Assembly (NCBI RefSeq): GCF_034471385.1
Contig: NZ_JARGYU010000002.1
Span: 62,001 to 126,000, forward strand
Source of the DNA: Lyticum sinuosum
GTDB lineage: Bacteria > Pseudomonadota > Alphaproteobacteria > Rickettsiales > Midichloriaceae
Direction: 5' to 3'
Length of the DNA stretch: 64,000 nt
Part shown: one piece after another, positions 18,737-27,665 of the stretch
How the letters are laid out: each line of letters begins with the position of its first letter
How positions within the stretch are numbered: position 1 is the first letter of the stretch
Translations under genes and position numbers: made by a program
The notes under the pieces: model-generated
What the model saw: only the letters and a program-made list of their open reading frames with translations
Database searches by the model: none
Told to the model about the DNA's origin: nothing

Positions 18737-20300
18737 GTGTTTTTATACCAATTGATTTTATTACTAAAATTAATGAATAATTCAAATCATTATATGCAGA
18801 TTCTGCTTTAGATAATGCAGATATTGTTGTCTGTAATTCTTTTAAATAGTCTTGCAAAGGTATTGAGCCAGTATTATATCGTATTTCTTGTAATTTTGCA
18901 TTTTCTAACTGTAATTCATAATAATTTTTAGCATTTAGAAATGATTTTTTTGCATTATTATACATATTTAAAGAATTTGATAATTCAGCAAAAGCAATTA
19001 TTACTGTTTTTTGATATTGTACTAATTTTTTTTCTTTTTCTAATTTACTTAATTGTAAAATATCAATATTTTTCCCAAAATTAAAAATATTTCCTACTAA
19101 TGATGATGCAATTCCCCATTGTCTATGCATATTATTAAATATTTCTGAAAATTTATCATTTGTTAATCCAATAGTTGTAGAAATATTAATATCAGGAAAA
19201 AATTCAGCTCTTGCTTTTAATATATCCGCATGCGCAGAAATCAAATCATATTCAGCTGCTTTAATATCTGGTCTTTGTTCTAATAAATTAGTTGGTATTT
19301 CATTTGGTAAATCAAATATAATCCACTTTTTCTTATTATTTAATATTAAATGAGATATATCATCTAATGTAATATCTTTATTATAGTTTATTTCTATTAC
19401 TAATGTTTTTGGAGATAAACTAAGTAATGTAAGTAATTTATTCCTAGTATTACATAGTTGATTATTAGCATTTTGCAATCTTATTTCAGCTTCTGAAATC
19501 AGTTTTTCAGATGTATTAAGATAAGAAATATCAATTTTTCCAATATTAACAGATTTTTCAACAAGATCTTTGAGTTTTTCTTGAATTATCAAATTATAAA
19601 GTTGATATTGTAAAATATTTTGATCTCTATATAAATCAAAATAACTATTTATAATTGATGTTATCACTGTTAATTTTACTGTTTCTTTAACTTCAGCAGT
19701 TTGCATCATTTTTGCTTGTTTTGATTTACTAACTGCATTTAGTTTTCCCCACACATCTAGCTGATAATTCAATGAAAAATCAATTGAACTATTATTTAAT
19801 ATTTCGTCATAAGCTTTATTTGTACCACGGGATAAAATAGCATCAACATTTAATGAAGGAAGTAGAGATTTTTCCTGGATTTTTGCTATTAATTTAGCTT
19901 GATCTAAATTATATTTAGCATTTAATAAATCATAATTATTTTCTAAACTGTAATTTATTAAATAATTTAAATTTTTATCATAAAAATACTTCCACCAAGA
20001 ATTATCTAAATATAATGTATGATTTATTTTGTGATTATTATAATCATTTTCATTATTATAAGAATTATTATTTTTAAACTGATAATTTGTATTTGAATAT
20101 ATTATTTGAAAGATATTATTATTTAATGAATTTACAATTGATTTATCGGATAAATTATTATTCTTAATAGAAGTATTATTTTCTGGTAAATCAAAAGAAG
20201 GTCTTTTATAATTTAAATCTCTATTACATCCACTAGATATTATAATTAAAGATGATAATAATGAGATTTTTAATAGTTTTATTTTTTTATTAAAATTCAT
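18732..20300 (-). CDS. TolC/NodT-family outer-membrane efflux lipoprotein
   Basis: This is an outer-membrane channel for RND efflux. A signal peptide ends in a lipobox-like LIIISSGC, so the mature protein should be lipid-anchored as in OprM/NodT. An Asn/Tyr-rich spacer fills residues about 35-95. After it come two outer-membrane-efflux (OEP) repeats with long helices: ENNYDLLNAKYNLDQAKLIA starts the first and EQRPDIKAAEYDLISAHADI the second; RPDI and AEFFPDINI are typical of this family. It follows the AcrB-type gene after 86 bases on the same strand, so the two should be an operon. Sequence ends normally, with the stop inside a small repeat. Confidence 0.88.
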   Translation of the reverse strand: MNFNKKIKLLKISLLSSLIIISSGCNRDLNYKRPSFDLPENNTSIKNNNLSDKSIVNSLNNNIFQIIYSNTNYQFKNNNSYNNENDYNNHKINHTLYLDNSWWKYFYDKNLNYLINYSLENNYDLLNAKYNLDQAKLIAKIQEKSLLPSLNVDAILSRGTNKAYDEILNNSSIDFSLNYQLDVWGKLNAVSKSKQAKMMQTAEVKETVKLTVITSIINSYFDLYRDQNILQYQLYNLIIQEKLKDLVEKSVNIGKIDISYLNTSEKLISEAEIRLQNANNQLCNTRNKLLTLLSLSPKTLVIEINYNKDITLDDISHLILNNKKKWIIFDLPNEIPTNLLEQRPDIKAAEYDLISAHADILKARAEFFPDINISTTIGLTNDKFSEIFNNMHRQWGIASSLVGNIFNFGKNIDILQLSKLEKEKKLVQYQKTVIIAFAELSNSLNMYNNAKKSFLNAKNYYELQLENAKLQEIRYNTGSIPLQDYLKELQTTISALSKAESAYNDLNYSLILVIKSIGIKTQ

Positions 20301-20386
20301 ATTTACGATTTATGTGATATATTTATATGGTACATGAATATTAGAATATTTATTAGAATATTATTTAATTATATTTTGTATTTTTT

Positions 20387-23300
20387 TTAATTATCTTCAA
20401 TTTTTTTAGGATTTGTAAAATTAAATTTAGTGAGATCTATAATAGTTTTAAAGAATAATGGTACAAAGAAAGGAGCTATTAAAGTTGAAAAAAGCATTCC
20501 TCCCACTACTCCAGTTCCAATAGCATGACGACTTGCTGAACTACAACCTGTACTGAAAACTAAAGGTAAACATCCTAAGATAAAAGCCAATGATGTCATA
20601 ATAATTGGTCTAAATCTTAATTCTGCAGCTTTTATAGCTGCATCATATGTACTAAGACCGGATTTAACTTCTGTTATAGCAAATTCAACTATAAGTATTG
20701 CATTTTTCGCAGATAATCCTATCAATGTAACAATTCCTACTTGAAAATATATATCATTGTTTAATCCTCTCAATTTTGTTGCAATGACAGCTCCTAGAAT
20801 TGCAAATGGAACTGATATTACAACTGCTAATGGTAGTGACCACATTTCATATAGCGAAGCTAAAATTAAAAATACAGCTATTATTCCAAAAGCAAATGCT
20901 GTTGAACTATGACCAGATGCTTCTCTTTCTTGATATGCAGATCCACTCCAAGCTAAAGTATAATCATTTGATAAAATACTTGAAATGATTTCTTCTAAAG
21001 CATTTAATGCATCACCAGAACTATATCCAGGAGCAGGACTACCTATGATTTTAGCAGCAGGGAATATATTGAATCGATCTATTATATCAGGTCCTATTAT
21101 ATTAGTGATATTTAAAAAAGATTTTATAGGTAAGAACTTATTTTTATCCGATCTAACATATATATCGTTTATTTCTTCTGGTGTTCCCCTAGATTTAGAA
21201 TCTCCTTGAATAAATACATTATAATTACGCCCAAACATTGTAAAATCGTTAACATATAAATTACCTATAATACCTTGCAATGCATCATAAATACTTTTTA
21301 TATTAACACCCATTAATTTTGCCTTTTCTCTATTTACACTAATATAATATTGTGGAGAATTAATACTAAGAGTTGTTTGTAATCCAGTTAGTGCTGGATG
21401 TTTTTTCGCAGCTTCAATAACTTCTTGTGTTTTTTGTTGTAAATTAATAGCAAAATTTTTAGATTCTCCTCTATATTGTAAATATGCTTCAAATCCTCCA
21501 GTTGTACTCATTCCTATAATTGGTGGAGGATTAAATGACATAATTAGTGAGTCCTGATATTTAGTCATTCCTAATCCCATTAATTTCCTTGATAAAAAAC
21601 GAGAATCATCAGTATACTTTTTTCTCATAGACCAATCTTTTAACGTAATAAAAACGCATCCTGAGCTATTTTTTAAAGCAGAGCTTAAAACATCATATCC
21701 ACTGAGAGCAACAGTATGTTCTATTGCATATTCATTTGATATATCATTAATAAAGTTTTTAACAATACCATCAGTTTTTAAAAAACTTGTACCTGGCATA
21801 GTAAAAATAGATGATATTATATATCCTTGATCTTCATCAGGAACAAGACTTTTAGGAAGACTTTTAAATAAAAAGACAGTTAGAATAATACAAGAAAATG
21901 TTATACTCCAAGATAATTTAGGATGATTTAAAAAGAATTTTACTCCTTTTAAGTATTGTTTTGTACTTTTATCAAAAATATCATTAAATTTATGAAAAAA
22001 GTTTATTTTTTCACTTTTATTTTTTTCACTTTCATGATTATTTTCAAAAATTTTTACACAGAGAACAGGTGTAAGAGTTAATGCCACAATTCCAGATAAT
22101 ACTATCGAAATAACGATTGTTATTGCAAATTGTTTATATATTATTCCAGTCATTCCACCTATAAAACTTACTGGTATAAACACAGCTGATAAAGCAAGCA
22201 CTATAGCTATAATAGGACCAGTAACTTCTGACATAGCTTTATAAGTTGCTTTATATGGTGATAATTTCTCAGTTGTCATGATTCTTTCGACATTCTCTAT
22301 TACAACAATTGCATCATCAACAACAATTCCTATAGCAAGTATTAAACCAAATAATGTAAATAGATTTATACTAAAATTAAATAAATACATAAAAGAAAAT
22401 GTTCCTATCAGAGATACAGGAATTGCTATTAATGGAATTATTGAAGCTCTAATACTTTGAAGAAATAAATATATTACTACCATAACTAAAATAATTGCCT
22501 CAATAAAAGTATGAGAAACTTCACGCATTGAAGCTTTTACAAATTTTGTTGTATCAAAAGGAATTGTACATTCTATACCTTCAGGAAATGTTTTTGAAAG
22601 ACGATCTAATTCTTGTCTTACTAAATCAGCAGTTTCTATTGCATTAGCTCCAGATCTTAAAAATACACTAATAGCAGCTGATGGTTTTTTATCATAAGTT
22701 GAAGAGAAATTATAATTTTGAGTTCCAAGTTCAATTTTTGCTACATCTTTCAATCTTAAAATAGAACCGTTTTTCTTATTAGTTTTCAAAATTATATCTT
22801 CAAACTCTTTTACTGTACTAAATCTACTATTTGTTATAGCATTATAAGTAATTTCATATGCATAATCACTAGGTTGATCACCAAATTTTCCTATTGCATA
22901 TTGAGAATTCTGTTCACGAATAGCAGATATAATTTCACTAACTGTCAGTTCATTAGATTTTAATTTATCTGGTTTTATCCAAATTCTCATTACATAACTT
23001 GCTTGCCCAATAAACAAAGAAGCATCACCAACTCCCTCAATTCTCTTCAAAGTATCTATAATATTAACAGAAGCATAATTACTAACAAAAAGTTGATCAT
23101 ATAATGAATTTGTTGATGATACAGTAACAACCTGTAATATCACACTGGATTTTCTTGTTACAACTATTCCTTGTTTTTTTACTTCCTCTGGAAGCTGTGC
23201 CATCACAGATTGAACTCTATTATTAACATCTATTTCAGCTTGAGAAGGATTAGTATTTACATCAAATGTAGCTGTAATTGTCAGATTACCACTGCTAGTA

Positions 23301-23548
23301 CTTGAAGATTTCATATATATCATATTCTCAACTCCATTGATCTTTTGTTCAAGTGGCGCAGCAACAGTAGTTGCAATAACATCAGGACTAGCTGATGGAT
23401 AATTTGCACTAACAATAATATCTGTTGGTAATATCTGAGGGTATTGTTCAACTGCTGATATTTTCATAGCAACTAATCCTATCATAGTTATAATGATAGA
23501 TATTACTGAAGCTAATATTGGTCTCTTTAAAAAAAAATGTGAAATCAT
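20387..23548 (-). CDS. acrB: RND multidrug efflux transporter, AcrB/HAE1 family
   Basis: This is an inner-membrane proton/drug antiporter that expels hydrophobic compounds through an outer-membrane channel. Full length (1053) with the family start (ISHFFLKRPILASVISIII), the porter domain, and membrane helix 4 with the paired proton-relay Asp (GIVVDDAIVVIENVER, near residue 405). The C-terminal half repeats the fold (AKNAILIVEFA, MTSLAFILGCLPLVFSTG). The TolC-like gene follows, but no periplasmic adaptor (AcrA/MFP) gene is adjacent: motB lies upstream. The adaptor is presumably elsewhere or lost. The exact substrate is unknown; the symbol marks the family only. Confidence 0.9.
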   Translation of the reverse strand: MISHFFLKRPILASVISIIITMIGLVAMKISAVEQYPQILPTDIIVSANYPSASPDVIATTVAAPLEQKINGVENMIYMKSSSTSSGNLTITATFDVNTNPSQAEIDVNNRVQSVMAQLPEEVKKQGIVVTRKSSVILQVVTVSSTNSLYDQLFVSNYASVNIIDTLKRIEGVGDASLFIGQASYVMRIWIKPDKLKSNELTVSEIISAIREQNSQYAIGKFGDQPSDYAYEITYNAITNSRFSTVKEFEDIILKTNKKNGSILRLKDVAKIELGTQNYNFSSTYDKKPSAAISVFLRSGANAIETADLVRQELDRLSKTFPEGIECTIPFDTTKFVKASMREVSHTFIEAIILVMVVIYLFLQSIRASIIPLIAIPVSLIGTFSFMYLFNFSINLFTLFGLILAIGIVVDDAIVVIENVERIMTTEKLSPYKATYKAMSEVTGPIIAIVLALSAVFIPVSFIGGMTGIIYKQFAITIVISIVLSGIVALTLTPVLCVKIFENNHESEKNKSEKINFFHKFNDIFDKSTKQYLKGVKFFLNHPKLSWSITFSCIILTVFLFKSLPKSLVPDEDQGYIISSIFTMPGTSFLKTDGIVKNFINDISNEYAIEHTVALSGYDVLSSALKNSSGCVFITLKDWSMRKKYTDDSRFLSRKLMGLGMTKYQDSLIMSFNPPPIIGMSTTGGFEAYLQYRGESKNFAINLQQKTQEVIEAAKKHPALTGLQTTLSINSPQYYISVNREKAKLMGVNIKSIYDALQGIIGNLYVNDFTMFGRNYNVFIQGDSKSRGTPEEINDIYVRSDKNKFLPIKSFLNITNIIGPDIIDRFNIFPAAKIIGSPAPGYSSGDALNALEEIISSILSNDYTLAWSGSAYQEREASGHSSTAFAFGIIAVFLILASLYEMWSLPLAVVISVPFAILGAVIATKLRGLNNDIYFQVGIVTLIGLSAKNAILIVEFAITEVKSGLSTYDAAIKAAELRFRPIIMTSLAFILGCLPLVFSTGCSSASRHAIGTGVVGGMLFSTLIAPFFVPLFFKTIIDLTKFNFTNPKKIEDN

Positions 23549-23880
23549 TTAACGTCTTAAATACAACTATTTATTTAATTTGTTATATTTAACAATAACA
23601 TGCATATCGTTATTTTTAAAGTTGATTATAAACAATTCATTTAACTCAATTGATATAATCTCACTAACAAAATAATAATTGTTTTTGCAATGCAAACTAA
23701 AATTTTGTAAAATAAATATTAGTATTAATCTATACTAAATTAAAAAAAAACTTAATATTAATAAATAATTAATTTAATTACCTTTATTATTCGTTTATTA
23801 TTTATTTATTATATTTATTTCTATAATTTTTTATCCTTTCTTATATTCTTATATTCTATTTAAATAATTTTATATTTTAT
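23549..23880. other. 332-base spacer upstream of the RND pump, with two palindromes
   Basis: This gap separates acrB from motB. It contains two inverted repeats: AATAAC-9 nt-GTTATT at 23594-23614, about 46 bases before the acrB start, and TTTGCA-A-TGCAAA at 23684-23696. The rest is A+T-rich without an open frame. RND operons are often controlled by TetR-type repressors binding palindromes, so the sites may be operators; this is inference. Confidence 0.5.
23594..23614 (-). promoter_or_regulatory. Candidate operator palindrome before acrB
   Basis: A perfect 6-bp inverted repeat AATAAC/GTTATT with a 9-base centre that itself contains ATGCAT. It lies 46-66 bases upstream of the acrB start, a plausible operator position. 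In so A+T-rich a genome a chance match is possible. Confidence 0.3.
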
Positions 23881-24729
23881 TTAAAGTTGATCATTAGGAT
23901 TAAAAGTTTTCTTTTTATTAACTGTATCTCGTCCAATAAGTATAATACCAATCTTTTTTTGATTCGGAGATAATGAAGAATCATTATCTTTTTCTGGGTC
24001 ATTATCACCATATCCACTAATTCTATAAAAATTATCTATACTCAACCCATTGTTTATAAGAAATTTTCGTACATTATTAGCTCTATCAAAAGATAATTCC
24101 CATTTACCATAATCATTTAGTGATAGATCAATACTTTTACCACTAAATCCATCTATACAGACATACATATTTGTATATCGAATTTTTTTAGCAATATTAG
24201 TCAATAAATAAGACCCAAAAGATGTTAATTTTGCCTCACCTTTTTCAAATATAGTTGAATTCCCAGAATCACTCATATATATTGCCAGACCATTAGGCAT
24301 TTTAACAAAAGTTACGGAATTATTTGCAGAATACTCCTTATCATCAGCACCAAGACTTTGTTTTATATCTTCTCTTAAACTTTCCAAATTTGATGATATA
24401 CCTATATGTTCTTTATCAGATGGATTATCAAAATTTTTTTCAACTTTATTATCAATAGCTTTCTCATTTTCTAATTTTCCAGTTTTGTTTTCTTTTTCAT
24501 CATTACCATAAAAACCAGGTTTGAAATATTCTGCTATTTTTTTTAATTTATTTGATGGTGTTGAATTTAATAACCATAAAAGCATAAAAAGAGCCATCAT
24601 TGCCGTTATAAAATCAGCATACGCTACTTTCCAAGCACCACCTTGATGTTTTTTACTATGGGCATGTCCATGGCTATATTTACTGAAATTATATTGGTAT
24701 CCAGAAGTTCTTTTTTCTTTTGTTTTCAT
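23881..24729 (-). CDS. motB: Flagellar motor stator protein MotB
   Basis: MotB anchors the stator to peptidoglycan and forms the proton channel with MotA. Residues 30-55 have the alpha-type start GGAWKVAYADFITAMMALFMLLW; its Asp is the proton-binding residue and the membrane helix is unique. The C-terminal OmpA-like domain (about residues 130-275) shows FDRANNVRKFLINNG and SGYGDNDP. The linker (60-125) is charged. It follows motA after 181 bases on the same strand. Length (282) is normal. Key residues are kept, so a functional stator is likely. Confidence 0.94.
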   Translation of the reverse strand: MKTKEKRTSGYQYNFSKYSHGHAHSKKHQGGAWKVAYADFITAMMALFMLLWLLNSTPSNKLKKIAEYFKPGFYGNDEKENKTGKLENEKAIDNKVEKNFDNPSDKEHIGISSNLESLREDIKQSLGADDKEYSANNSVTFVKMPNGLAIYMSDSGNSTIFEKGEAKLTSFGSYLLTNIAKKIRYTNMYVCIDGFSGKSIDLSLNDYGKWELSFDRANNVRKFLINNGLSIDNFYRISGYGDNDPEKDNDSSLSPNQKKIGIILIGRDTVNKKKTFNPNDQL

Positions 24730-24910
24730 AAATATACTATTGTAAAGTTAACAATTTCATTTATTTATATTATTTATATCATAATATCAATGAAATAATT
24801 TTTGTAATTCTTTTTAAGAAAATATTTTTAATAAAGTATAATAAAAAATAATAAGATTTTGAATTTAATTTATGAATTATAAAGTAATTTAATAAAAATT
24901 ATAATAATTA

Positions 24911-25768
24911 TTATTTTTTCCTATCCGCAGCTAATTCTATCTCATGAAATGAAGGTTGTATATAAGATGGAATAACTTGTCTTGCAAATTCTATACATAT
25001 TGATGGAGGATGACCCTTTACATAAGCTAATATTGCGGCTTTTAGGCATTCTATAATTTTTATTTCAACATCCATAACATTTTCTAGATAATTATTTAAA
25101 GGGGAAAAAATAGAGTAAGACATAAAAATACCAAGAAATGTTCCAACCATTGCACTAGCTATTTTAGCCGCTAAGATAGGTGCTTCATCTCCTGCTGATG
25201 ATAAAGCAATAATCATACCTAATATCGCAGCTATAAGACCAATTCCTGGCAAAGCATCAGCCATTTTATTGATCACACCTGAAAGACGATCATTATGTGT
25301 TTTTATTTCATTAATACGATCTGACATCATGTAATCTATTTCATATACATTGTCAAAACCAATCACTATCAAACGAAAATAATCGCAGAAGAATGTTTGT
25401 GCTAACTTATTTTTTATTAATAAATTATTAGTTTTTAGAATAGGACTATCTGCAATGTTTTCTATATGTCTTTCTATATCTTGATGAGTATTTGCTTGAG
25501 AAAAACGCAGAAAATCAAGTAATGTCATCAATAATGATGTATAACTTTCTTTAGAAAGATTTTTTTTATTAGAATAAAATATAATCTTTTTAATTAATTC
25601 CTTTTGTAATAATATTGGGTTACTTATAAAAAAATATCCTAACATCATTCCAATAACAATTAGATACTCTTTATAATGTAAAAAAGCATTATGAGAAGAT
25701 CCATTAGGATCAAATATAGAGAAAATTATAACGATAACCATTAAAATAACACCGACAATTGGAGGCAT
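24911..25768 (-). CDS. motA: Flagellar motor stator protein MotA
   Basis: MotA forms the stator ring around MotB and transmits torque to FliG. There are four membrane segments: two at the N-terminus (PPIVGVILMVIVIIFSIF and LIVIGMMLGYFFI) and two around residues 165-225, with PGIGLIAAILGMIIAL and GTFLGIFMSYSIFSPL. The conserved Pro residues of segment 3 and its border are present. The cytoplasmic domain carries the charged DRINEIKTHNDRLSG. The C-terminal AILAYVKGHPPSICIEFARQ is typical of alphaproteobacteria. motB follows on the same strand. Confidence 0.93.
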   Translation of the reverse strand: MPPIVGVILMVIVIIFSIFDPNGSSHNAFLHYKEYLIVIGMMLGYFFISNPILLQKELIKKIIFYSNKKNLSKESYTSLLMTLLDFLRFSQANTHQDIERHIENIADSPILKTNNLLIKNKLAQTFFCDYFRLIVIGFDNVYEIDYMMSDRINEIKTHNDRLSGVINKMADALPGIGLIAAILGMIIALSSAGDEAPILAAKIASAMVGTFLGIFMSYSIFSPLNNYLENVMDVEIKIIECLKAAILAYVKGHPPSICIEFARQVIPSYIQPSFHEIELAADRKK

Positions 25769-25930
25769 ATGTAAAAAGTATGAGTAATATTTTATTAAAT
25801 AAGATTAATTATTATTTATAATTTATAATATACGCTAGTATTATTTAAATGCTATTATATTTTATGATTTTTGAAAAATTACTTTATTTCTTATTACTTT
25901 TTAAGATAAGTTGAGTATTATGCCTTATTA

Positions 25931-27043
25931 CTATAAAGTAAGGTAAATTCTTTTATTAACATCAAGTATACGATTGGCTATAAGATGATCAAATACAAAA
26001 TTATATAATCTATCAACTTGTGGTTCATTATAGCTTATTTCAAGCTGATATATATTATGATATATATTATCATATTGATTATTATATTGTGAGATTTTTA
26101 TATAATCTTTAGATGTTGTTACAAGATCAACTTCAAGTTCTTTAGCTCTCTGAATAAGACTTATCACTTCTTTTTCTTTATATCTGTGATGATCATTAAA
26201 AACATGCTTTTCAACTATTATTGCTCCACATTGTTTCAAAGTAAAGAAGAATTTCTCTGGTTGACCAATTCCAGTAAAAGCTAAGAATTTTTTTCCTGTA
26301 TAATTTTCTTGATTTTTTGTCTCAGCTAATATTTTAAATATTTTAACATCTGGTGCCACGCGACTAGTGTAATTGTAATAATAATGAGATTCAAGCATTG
26401 ATTTATCATATCCTACAATAACAATAGCTTCAGTACGATCTAACGCATTTTCCCAGTCTTCACGTAGTCTACCAAACGGAATTGTTTTATATAAAGAAGG
26501 ATCATGCTTTAAATCAAGAGCACTAGTAACAATTATAGAAAAATCCTTTTGTATCTTGAAATTCTGATGTCCATCATCCATCAATATAATATCACATCCG
26601 TCTTCCATTGCTGTTTTTGCTGCCAATACTCTGTTATTAGCAACATATACTTTTGCTTTTGTTGCTTTACTTAATAATAATGGTTCATCCCCAACTTCTT
26701 CTGCGGTATGTTTATTGTAATCAACTATAATAACATCTTCTTTCTTAAAAATATTTTTAAAAATATTTTGTTTTCTGCCATATCCACGCGAAAGTATAGC
26801 AACTTTATATCCATCTTTTGAGATTCTTTTCGCCATTGCTTCTACTAAAGGGGTCTTTCCAGTTCCTCCCATTTCAATATTACCTATGGATATTACAGGA
26901 ACTGATACCATCATCACTTTTTGTAATTTAAAATACAAACTTTGAATAATTAAATAAATTTTATCGAGAAAAAGTGGCTTAAACATTATATAAAATAAGT
27001 TTTTTGCTATTTTTTTTACAAATTTACTTGATATAAAATTCAT
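25931..27043 (-). CDS. lpxK: Tetraacyldisaccharide 4'-kinase LpxK
   Basis: LpxK phosphorylates the lipid A disaccharide to lipid IVA at the inner membrane. An N-terminal amphipathic or hydrophobic stretch is followed by SIGNIEMGGTGKTP (Walker A, residues 59-65), then ILSRGYGR, GDEPLLLSK, and DDGHQNFKIQKD. The C-terminal FNDHHRYKEKEV carries the conserved His pair. Length is 370, slightly above usual. It is divergent from groES. Together with lpxB (61.6 kb) it implies that the cell makes lipid A. Confidence 0.94.
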   Translation of the reverse strand: MNFISSKFVKKIAKNLFYIMFKPLFLDKIYLIIQSLYFKLQKVMMVSVPVISIGNIEMGGTGKTPLVEAMAKRISKDGYKVAILSRGYGRKQNIFKNIFKKEDVIIVDYNKHTAEEVGDEPLLLSKATKAKVYVANNRVLAAKTAMEDGCDIILMDDGHQNFKIQKDFSIIVTSALDLKHDPSLYKTIPFGRLREDWENALDRTEAIVIVGYDKSMLESHYYYNYTSRVAPDVKIFKILAETKNQENYTGKKFLAFTGIGQPEKFFFTLKQCGAIIVEKHVFNDHHRYKEKEVISLIQRAKELEVDLVTTSKDYIKISQYNNQYDNIYHNIYQLEISYNEPQVDRLYNFVFDHLIANRILDVNKRIYLTL

Positions 27044-27075
27044 AATAATTTTTTAATTTTTTATTTAATTACCCA

Positions 27076-27106
27076 CTTGAAAATCAATAATAGCATTCAT
27101 ATATAG
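27076..27106 (+). promoter_or_regulatory. Candidate heat-shock (sigma-32) promoter of groESL
   Basis: CTTGAA at 27076-27081, 16 bases, then CATATATAG at 27098-27106. This approaches the alphaproteobacterial sigma-32 consensus CTTGAA-N16/17-CYTATNTNNG, with mismatches at the Y and final G. It lies about 160 bases before groES in the divergent lpxK-groES region. No CIRCE element (TTAGCACTC-N9-GAGTGCTAA) is visible, which also favours sigma-32 control. Confidence 0.4.
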
Positions 27107-27108
27107 AT

Positions 27109-27133
27109 ATTGTGTGGCTGATGCTGTCACAAT
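27109..27133 (+). promoter_or_regulatory. Inverted repeat between lpxK and groES
   Basis: ATTGTG (27109-27114) and CACAAT (27128-27133) form a perfect 6-bp inverted repeat with a 13-base centre. It sits just downstream of the candidate sigma-32 promoter, in a stretch richer in G+C than its surroundings. It may be an operator or a 5' leader hairpin. No known site was recognised. Confidence 0.3.
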
Positions 27134-27264
27134 ATTATAAATTGTAATAACATCAAAACATTTTTATTTAAAACATTTTATTTAAAAAAAATTAAAAACT
27201 TTCTTTAGTTGAAATACAAAATAATATAGAAATTTATTTAACCATTAATTGAATGTAAAGTACT

Positions 27265-27564
27265 ATGACTGATAAAAATAAAATTATGCCTATGCATGAT
27301 AAAATTGTTGTCAAGAAAAAGGATGGTGAAGACAAAACACCAGGAGGTATTCTTTTACCAGAAAGCGCAAAAGATAAACCAATTCAGGGTACTGTAATTG
27401 CAGTGGGCTCTGGAGTAAGAGATAAAGATGGAAAAGTTATACCTCTTGATGTAAAGATAGGTGATCAAATAATTTTTGCTAAATGGGGAGGAACAGAAAT
27501 TAAATTTGATGGTGAAGAATATCTCATCATCAAAGAAAGTGATGTTCTTGCTAAATTAGTATAA
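27265..27564 (+). CDS. groES: Co-chaperonin GroES
   Basis: GroES caps the GroEL cavity. The protein has typical length (99) and motifs: MPMHDKIVVKKKD start, the mobile loop with GGILLPESAKDKP, the roof region, and IIFAKWGGTEIKFDGEEYLI. groEL follows after 101 bases on the same strand, forming the normal groESL operon. Codon use is A+T-biased but protein conservation is high. Confidence 0.97.
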   Translation: MTDKNKIMPMHDKIVVKKKDGEDKTPGGILLPESAKDKPIQGTVIAVGSGVRDKDGKVIPLDVKIGDQIIFAKWGGTEIKFDGEEYLIIKESDVLAKLV

Positions 27565-27665
27565 TATTCACTTTTCGTTTTAGTATAAAATAAAATATAC
27601 AAATTATAAAACAATAATAAACAAAAATTTAATAAATTTAACAATTTTTATAATAAAAAATTTAT

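Noticed and set aside
20985..21209. Short frames antisense to acrB
   Set aside because: Shadows of the pump gene with no supporting signal.
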